From NCBI GenBank assembly GCA_031976175.1, contig DALYLR010000061.1, forward strand, positions 1 to 12,077: a stretch of DNA of 12,077 bases. The letters are read 5' to 3'. The stretch comes from DMER01 sp003451645 (GTDB taxonomy: Bacteria > Pseudomonadota > Alphaproteobacteria > Micropepsales > Micropepsaceae). The position numbers were made by a program, and so were the translations under genes. Below, piece by piece: positions 7,006-12,077 of the stretch (its first letter is position 1; every line of letters starts with the position of its first letter). The notes beneath the pieces are model-generated. The model was not told where the DNA came from and did no database searches. It was given only the letters and a program-made list of their open reading frames with translations.

Positions 7006-10000
7006 GGAAGCGTCAGCACCTCGTCGATGACCTCAAGCTCGTTTAGTGCGTCCCGCAAGCTAAACAGCTTTTCTAAAGGCACTTTGTCATTTGCGCATAG
7101 GTCGTGCATGCCTTGCAAAAAGCCCCAGATTTCGGGCTCAAGTTTCGACGGACGCACGATCTTGGCCGCTGCGGAACTACATGTCAGCGAAAGTTTGCCG
7201 CCGCGAACCAGGGGCGATACATCTTCGAACACGATACTCTGCACTGTTCCGATCAATTCAAAGAACGACGAGTTCATGTTCCATTTTTCGGTTCGCGTGA
7301 TTCTTACATAGGCAGCAGTCTCGCGGGACAACGCACCCAACTGCCGCAAAGGAAATTGCTCTCCCAAATTGCCCGCAAGGGCATTGCGGAACATACGTTG
7401 AAGCAACACGAAATCGCGGACATTGCGCATGATTTCCGTGGACGGTCCGTCCTTGGCGGCCGCAAGTTTGACGGCCTGGCGGATATCCTCCTTGATCAAG
7501 GGGAAATCCCACGGATCCGCGACGTCTCCCGTGGGAACATCGTCCCCTTCCATCGTCTGTGGCACCGCCTGGATAATGAAGTCGATAGGGTAAGTGTCGT
7601 CCTGCCCTGTTCTCCGCTTCAGAAAGTTCAAGTCCGGGTCCAGCACATAAGCGGACTCACGGACGCCGCTATCCACCCAGTACTTGTTTTGCGGGGACGG
7701 CAGATTCAAAATGCAATCCGTTGCGCCGTCGTCCTTGCCGTGTTTCGCGACACACTTCAAAACGTTCGACGCCGTGGAAAAGTCAACGGACTTGTAATGT
7801 TGCATCGGGAAACATTGGCTCGGCTCGCCAGCGCATGAGGAAGCATAAAGCCGCACGGCTGCGGTCATTCCTTCGATCGATTCCCGACGCTGTCTAACGA
7901 ACTCCTCAAGTTTGCTCGCGTCTAGGTCTGACGAAGGAGCGGCCATGTTCTCAAGGATTACCATAAGGGCGCTGACGCCCCGGCGCGCAACGGCGATTCT
8001 AGCGGCGCCTGCGCTGGTGCTGGCCTGCGAGGACGTAAACATGTCCACGAACCGGTCTATTTGAATTGAGTTGCAGCCGAATGCTGTGTCCTCAAACGCT
8101 GGGTGAACGATGACCTGCCGCCCCTGGATGCGAAGTTGACCGTCTTGTGGGCGGAAGATCGGCATCGTCGCGGCGACAGGCCTGCCATCCGCGGCAAATG
8201 CAAGTGCGTGATGAACTAGAGCGGGATGAAAGGTCCCAAGCAGGATTTGATTTCTGCCGGCTGTCTCGACAGACAGTCTGACAAGCCGCTTCTTTGCGTC
8301 CAATTCCCAAACCAATTTTCGTACATCTGGCGCGGTTCCGCCGTCGTCTGGCATACGGCCAAATACGACGCCGCCGACCCGGCCGCTGAAGCGAACACGA
8401 GCATAGGAACGCGAGGCGGGGACATTGGCGTGGCGGGAAGTGCGCGGACTCTTCCCATCATCAGCACCACCACCTCCTCCTCCGCCTCCGCCGCCCGGAA
8501 CTCCAGGAACATCTCCTAAATCCGGGCTTATGCCTGCGCCCGAACCCGCAAGCTTTGCAGGAAAGTTTTGCGAATAGTAGTCTGGCGCCCGGACGCCCGC
8601 CCCAGCCGCGAACGCACCACGCCTGGCCAATGATCCAGCGTCCTCGATGCCACTCGCCAAATTGTTGCGGCGCGTCGTGACGATGTCAGCGATGTCACTG
8701 TCAATGTTAGCAGCAACTCGCTTGTCGTACGCACTTCCCGAGGCGCCGACCCTGGGTCCAGACGAGGCAGAAACGTGCACCGACTGATAAGGATCGGCAG
8801 ATGCGCGAACGCGGCTGGAGAAATCCCGTGCATATCGCTCCGTCCAAGCCCGAAACGCATGGCTATCGCCCATGCTCATTTGGCCAAACATCGTACGGAA
8901 CATTGCGTCCGAGGCATAGGCCGCAGGTACGGGTTGCGCGGCCCAACGCTTTAGATGCGTCCACGCCTTGGGATCGCGTTTCAGTTCTTGGACGCGGCGC
9001 TCGAACGCCTCGTCGATCTTTCGTACCGCTTCGCTGCGGGCATTTAGATCCGGGGCGGCGTCATCCACGCTTACATGAACTTCGCCACTTGGAATACTTG
9101 TGCTGGTTCCAGACAAAGGACGGGCAGCGGTGGCAAGAATCTCGCGACGTATGTCGGTCGCCGCAAACGCATAAGCGGCCCTTCGCCATTCAGCAGCCCG
9201 AGGCGAGGTCTGAAACGCGAGCGCAACAGAGTGCCTAAATGCGGCATTGAGACGAGCTTCGGTTTCCTCGTCGCTGGCGCAGTCCTGCCCTGAACACTCT
9301 GGCGGTTCTGGTAGCTCCACACTTGCAGTAGCGTTCGCCGTTCGAATGAGAGAAAGCTCCATGTCGCGAGCCTTCGCCTCCAACCCGCCAAAACCGGTGC
9401 CATGAATACTGAGGCCAATCACACTCAGAATGATCGCCGCCTGTGCGGCCAACGATGCGACAGCTCCGGCCATCGACGCTGCGGCAACAGTCAACCGCCC
9501 AGTCATTACGGCGCCTACCCACTCCTTCAGCGTTTCAGGCCGAGCCCTATCGCGACTAAGCGCAGCCGCGTCATGACCCGAAAGCTTGGCTTCGAGTAGA
9601 ACGTTGGAAACCTCTTCCTGTGAAAGGCCAATTGGCTCGTCAAGTGCGGCGCGCGCATCGGCGACCGATATCATCCCAATTGCGGTGGCCGTCTTCCAAT
9701 TCACTGGAACTCGTTGCGAGAACTCGGATATTGCCACGGCGAGGGACTCACGCTCAGATTGGAGCTCGGCGAGCTTGCTTGGATCGTCCGGCGTCTCCGC
9801 GTTTAGCAGGGCCGTCAATCGTGACATTAGATCGTTGATCGATACCCGAATGGATGCGCCTTCGGCATTCTTTGCTTCGATTAGTTTCTGATCCAATGCT
9901 GCGGCAAAAGAAGCAAGGTTGTGCGTCCGCGCATCGTTGGCGCGCGTCAAAAGTTCTGCGTAACGTTGCGGCGCGATCGATTGCAGTTCCTTCGCGAGAT

Positions 10001-10490
10001 CGTCCGATGACATAGTCCGGAGGGACGCCAAGATAGCGTCACGGCGCGCATCAAATGCATTTCGCCAATTTCGAACGGTAGAAGACCGCCGTGCATAAAG
10101 ATAAACCGCAAATATGACCGCGATCGAAACGCCCAACCCAACGACCGACCATGTCAAAAACGGCGAAACAAAGCTCTCGAGCCAATCCCTCGTTCGAACA
10201 AGAGCCTCAACTTTCTCGAATTCGGCCCCAAACCTCTCGATCCGATTGTGCGCAAAAGCATACAGCGCCGAAACGGCAAGAGGCACTACAACACCGAATG
10301 CAGCAAAGGTTCGCAGTCCAACCAACATCGTAAGGTTCGCTTTGCGCGCGGCGATTTGATCTCCACGAGCATCATTCGCTGCGACACGCGCGACCGGGAG
10401 AAACCTAAAGTGCAGCAATGTCCACGAAATGGCCGAGCCAACAACTAACAACAAAAATGACCAATGGAAGGACAGGCCAGCCAACTGCAT
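6972..10490 (-). CDS. Large unrecognised membrane protein with Cys-rich C-terminal ectodomain
   Basis: 1172 aa from ATG 10488-10490, with a strong ribosome binding site GAGGGG at 10497-10502 six bases upstream. Hydrophobic segments lie at about 10-27, 55-80, 111-133 and 334-361. Positive charges after TM1 (28-54) and TM3 (RR at 134-135) put those loops in the cytoplasm. This predicts N-terminus out, a cytoplasmic helical domain at about 134-333 and a periplasmic region at about 362-1172. All ten cysteines (399, 404, 806, 886, 893, 913, 926, 1104, 1132, 1169) lie after TM4 and none before, which supports a disulfide-bonded exported region. Residues 480-640 are charged helices, 666-675 is a run of ten glycines that looks like a linker, and 690-1160 appears to be one or more mixed alpha/beta domains. 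I recognise no catalytic motif and no family. It converges on the STAND gene and has its own possible promoter. Possible roles (inference) are an envelope-disrupting effector or an envelope sensor of the neighbouring system. Confidence 0.9.
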   Translation of the reverse strand: MQLAGLSFHWSFLLLVVGSAISWTLLHFRFLPVARVAANDARGDQIAARKANLTMLVGLRTFAAFGVVVPLAVSALYAFAHNRIERFGAEFEKVEALVRTRDWLESFVSPFLTWSVVGLGVSIAVIFAVYLYARRSSTVRNWRNAFDARRDAILASLRTMSSDDLAKELQSIAPQRYAELLTRANDARTHNLASFAAALDQKLIEAKNAEGASIRVSINDLMSRLTALLNAETPDDPSKLAELQSERESLAVAISEFSQRVPVNWKTATAIGMISVADARAALDEPIGLSQEEVSNVLLEAKLSGHDAAALSRDRARPETLKEWVGAVMTGRLTVAAASMAGAVASLAAQAAIILSVIGLSIHGTGFGGLEAKARDMELSLIRTANATASVELPEPPECSGQDCASDEETEARLNAAFRHSVALAFQTSPRAAEWRRAAYAFAATDIRREILATAARPLSGTSTSIPSGEVHVSVDDAAPDLNARSEAVRKIDEAFERRVQELKRDPKAWTHLKRWAAQPVPAAYASDAMFRTMFGQMSMGDSHAFRAWTERYARDFSSRVRASADPYQSVHVSASSGPRVGASGSAYDKRVAANIDSDIADIVTTRRNNLASGIEDAGSLARRGAFAAGAGVRAPDYYSQNFPAKLAGSGAGISPDLGDVPGVPGGGGGGGGGGADDGKSPRTSRHANVPASRSYARVRFSGRVGGVVFGRMPDDGGTAPDVRKLVWELDAKKRLVRLSVETAGRNQILLGTFHPALVHHALAFAADGRPVAATMPIFRPQDGQLRIQGRQVIVHPAFEDTAFGCNSIQIDRFVDMFTSSQASTSAGAARIAVARRGVSALMVILENMAAPSSDLDASKLEEFVRQRRESIEGMTAAVRLYASSCAGEPSQCFPMQHYKSVDFSTASNVLKCVAKHGKDDGATDCILNLPSPQNKYWVDSGVRESAYVLDPDLNFLKRRTGQDDTYPIDFIIQAVPQTMEGDDVPTGDVADPWDFPLIKEDIRQAVKLAAAKDGPSTEIMRNVRDFVLLQRMFRNALAGNLGEQFPLRQLGALSRETAAYVRITRTEKWNMNSSFFELIGTVQSIVFEDVSPLVRGGKLSLTCSSAAAKIVRPSKLEPEIWGFLQGMHDLCANDKVPLEKLFSLRDALNELEVIDEVLTLPSKQGSTCSSL

Positions 10491-10556
10491 CTGACACCCC
10501 TCTCGGCGACATCGACATGGTTGAGACGTGAACGCACGCGGCGGGAACTATCAAAA

Positions 10557-10585
10557 GCCTATTCTCTGGTCCCAGAGCACGTCAA
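10557..10585 (-). promoter_or_regulatory. Candidate promoter with palindromic operator in the spacer
   Basis: On the minus strand, TTGACG at 10580-10585 and a weak -10 ATAGGC at 10557-10562 are 17 bp apart, about 70 bp upstream of the membrane-protein start. The spacer contains a palindrome at 10564-10577, arms CTCTGG and CCAGAG separated by two bases, where a repressor would block RNA polymerase. The -10 is poor, so this is tentative. Confidence 0.35.
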
Positions 10586-10626
10586 TTGAAATCCCACTCA
10601 TGTGGCAACTTCGGCTTTGTTGCACT

Positions 10627-10632
10627 TCTAGA
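10627..10632. other. TCTAGA target-site half next to the IS481-family end
   Basis: TCTAGA directly abuts the inferred element end TGTTCGGTCCCG beginning at 10633. IS481 itself is known to insert at NCTAGN and duplicate six bases, so this hexamer is the expected target. The matching copy would lie at the other end, outside the window. Confidence 0.5.
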
Positions 10633-11219
10633 TGTTCGGTCCCGTGATTTAATGGGGTAGATAGATTTCGAATTTTCTTGGCCCTTTTGTCCAAGCTCTG
10701 CAGATAAAGTCATAGGTTTGGGCCTTTGAGCGTTGTCGGCCTTCGGCCGATATTGTAGGCGGCAATGAAGTCCGTCAGGTCCCGTTTGAGTTGGATGTGA
10801 TCGTCATAGTGTTGGCGCTTGACGGTCGCATCTTTGATGGTGCGGCTCATGTGTTCGACCTTCCCGTTTGTCCAAGGATGCATGGGTTTTGTCAGCTGGT
10901 GCTCGATGTCGAGACCGGCGCAAGCCGCCTCAAAAGCAAGGCGGCGGAATAGGACACCTTCTGCCCGCATTGCCTTGATCTCCACCGGAGTCCAGGCGCC
11001 GCCCAGCGGGGTTGGTGAAGTGCGTGCCATTGTCTATCAGCGCAGTGTGGACTTTGTAGGCCACGGTCTGGATGAGATGGCGCAAGAAGTCCGCCGCGGC
11101 TCTGCGTGTCGCCTTTTGGTGCAATTCGACAAAGGCGAACTTGGATGTGCAATCGATCGCCACCAGCAGGTAAAGTCGGCCTTCCGCGGTCTGCACTTCG
11201 GCGATGTCGATGTGGAAGT
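10633..11219 (-). mobile_element. IS481-family element, degraded and interrupted
   Basis: The segment runs from a TG-starting end (TGTTCGGTCCCG, just past the transposase stop) to the point where the IS3-family end begins at 11220. It contains only the C-terminal half of an IS481-type transposase. The rest is presumably displaced beyond the IS3 element, outside the window. The end assignment rests on the TGT start, the neighbouring CTAG target and closeness to the stop codon; I could not compare both inverted repeats. Confidence 0.65.
10649..11219 (-). pseudogene. IS481-family transposase remnant (two frameshifts, N-terminus lost)
   Basis: Reading leftward, the family signature FHIDIAEVQTAEG, then AIDCTSKFAFVELHQKATRR and DNGTHFTN, supply the first two DDE acidic residues. 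The frame then shifts near 11000-11015, and the protein continues as GAWTPVEIKAMRAEGV, LTKPMHPWTNGKVEHM (third acidic residue region) and YNIGRRPTTLKG. A second shift near 10710-10720, apparently two bases missing, is followed by YDFICRAWTKGPRKF and a stop at 10649-10651. Intact relatives are about 300 aa in one frame. With two frameshifts and an IS3 insertion at the FHIDI motif, it cannot make a working transposase. Confidence 0.88.
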
Positions 11220-11237
11220 TGACCTGAGCCCCTTCTT

Positions 11238-12020
11238 TCATGCAGGCATTGGTAGAGTCCTTGGGTGATTTGGTCCTGTTTGGGTTTGAGATGCAATGGG
11301 ACGGGGCGCGGGACCGCCCACGAGTCCAAGCGGCCCGTCCCATTGCCTTTGACCGTCGATTTTCTGGGCGAACTCAAATGGCGGCAACCCGCCGAGCGCG
11401 CTGTGCGGCCTGATCGTGTTGTAATCCGTCTTGCAGGCGGCCAATGCCATGCGGGCGTGGCCGAGCGAGGTGAACAGCGCCTCGTTCAATAGCTCGTCCC
11501 GCAGCCGCCCGTTGAAGCTCTCGATGAAGGCGTTCTGCATCGGCTTGCCCGGCGCGATGTAACGCCAATGGATGCCCGTATCCTGCGCCCATTTGAGGAT
11601 CGCCAAGCTGGTCAGCTCCGTGCCGTTGTCGCTCACAATGGCGTCAGGTTTGCCGCGTGCGGCGATGACGGCGTCCAGCTCCCGCGCCACCCGTGCCCCG
11701 GACAGCGACGTGTCCGCCACCAGCGTCAGGCATTCACGCGTGAAGTCGTCGACCACTGCGAAGATGCGGAACCGGCGTCCGCATGTGAAGGCATCCGATA
11801 GAAAATCCAGCGACCAACGCTGATTGCGCCCATGCGGAGCCGGGATCGGCGCCCGGATGCCCACAGCCCGTTTGTGCCCGCCGCGCTTGCGAACCGCCAG
11901 GCGCTCCTCCCGATAGAGACGCCACAGCTTCTTGTGGTTCACGACCGCACCCTCCCGCCGAATCAGGGTCAACAAACGCCGCCAGCCAAACCGGCGGCGC
12001 TCCGCACTCAAATCGCGCAA
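11238..12020 (-). CDS. IS3-family transposase OrfB (DDE integrase domain)
   Basis: The frame begins with RDLSAERRRFGWRRLL (HTH_21-like region), followed by HKKLWRLYREERLAVRKR and the integrase core. The catalytic triad is D in WSLDFLSD, D in IVSDNGTE, and E in NAFIESFNG, with 35 residues between the second D and the E, the DD(35)E spacing of IS3 elements. The motif YIAPGKPMQNAFIESFNGRL is diagnostic of the IS407/IS3 group. The TTG at 12018-12020 is a nominal start; the real OrfB is normally made by programmed -1 frameshifting from orfA, so coding may continue to the right. Upstream residues in the same frame up to the window edge do not match the usual OrfB N-terminus well, so damage there is possible. 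The core appears intact. Confidence 0.9.
   Translation of the reverse strand: MRDLSAERRRFGWRRLLTLIRREGAVVNHKKLWRLYREERLAVRKRGGHKRAVGIRAPIPAPHGRNQRWSLDFLSDAFTCGRRFRIFAVVDDFTRECLTLVADTSLSGARVARELDAVIAARGKPDAIVSDNGTELTSLAILKWAQDTGIHWRYIAPGKPMQNAFIESFNGRLRDELLNEALFTSLGHARMALAACKTDYNTIRPHSALGGLPPFEFAQKIDGQRQWDGPLGLVGGPAPRPIASQTQTGPNHPRTLPMPA
11293..11346. repeat. 13-bp perfect inverted repeat inside the 3' end of IS3 orfB
   Basis: GCAATGGGACGGG at 11293-11305 is the exact reverse complement of 11334-11346, with a 28-base loop. It lies in the variable C-terminal tail of orfB, about 75 bp from the IS end. It could form an RNA hairpin near the end of the transposase message. Confidence 0.6.
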
Positions 12021-12077
12021 TCGGACACTTCCAACAACCGAGATTTCTGGCGCGGTTTGACCGCGTTCGGAGAGACG

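Larger units (their letters stand above)
11220..12077 (-). mobile_element. IS3-family element (IS407-like), partial, inserted in the IS481 element
   Basis: The end nearest the left is placed at 11220, where the plus strand reads TGACCTGAGCCCC, a TG-start terminal repeat of the type seen in this IS group. The IS481 reading resumes exactly to its left. The orfB stop at 11238-11240 falls inside this terminal repeat, which is common in the group. The other end and orfA lie beyond the window. A four-base target duplication would be expected; only one copy (near 11216-11219) can be seen here. Confidence 0.75.

Noticed and set aside
7104..7838. 244-codon plus-strand frame
   Set aside because: Opposite the C-terminal region of the membrane protein; composition is that of a shadow frame and no family is recognisable.
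8461..8500. GC-rich triplet run as a repeat element or CRISPR-like feature
   Set aside because: It is simply the poly-glycine codon run inside the membrane-protein gene; there are no spacers or repeats of CRISPR type in the window.
10613..10624. GGCTTTGTTGCA, resembling the end of some IS6-type elements
   Set aside because: Only 12 bases and no accompanying transposase or second end; too little to call.

Overview
The window looks like accessory DNA from a moderately GC-rich alphaproteobacterium, possibly Hyphomicrobiales. The grounds are codon choice, Arg/Ala-rich proteins, and IS3- and IS481-family transposases of types common in rhizobia and relatives. The host call is inference only.

Layout: (1) A minus-strand cluster reads leftward from about 3.8 kb and leaves the window at base 1: a TIR-domain protein (2811-3797), an unrecognised protein with a disordered N-terminus (1355-2773), and a third unrecognised protein that is cut by the left edge (1-about 1264). 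(2) A divergent intergenic region (about 3798-4347) contains a 30-bp perfect palindrome nested inside a much longer imperfect inverted repeat with the same centre, followed by a cluster of TTAGCG repeats. (3) A plus-strand gene (4348-6960) encodes a DUF4062 - STAND/NACHT-like NTPase - TPR protein whose Walker A lysine is replaced by alanine. (4) Convergent with it, 11 bp away, is a very large minus-strand membrane protein (6972-10490) with four predicted TM segments. All ten of its cysteines lie after the last TM. (5) The right end (10633-12077) is a degraded IS481-family element interrupted by an IS3-family element that runs off the window.

Interpretation: TIR domains, DUF4062/STAND proteins with TPR-like repeats, and large membrane proteins of unknown function next to nested insertion sequences are typical of prokaryotic conflict (defence) islands. 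One model is that the DUF4062-STAND-TPR protein is the sensor or scaffold, the TIR protein is a nucleotide-cleaving or signalling effector, and the membrane protein is a second effector or envelope-facing sensor. The two unrecognised proteins would be accessory. This grouping is inferred from adjacency and shared regulatory space, not demonstrated. At least three of the five non-IS proteins have no family I can name, so the locus is a reasonable candidate for an undescribed system.
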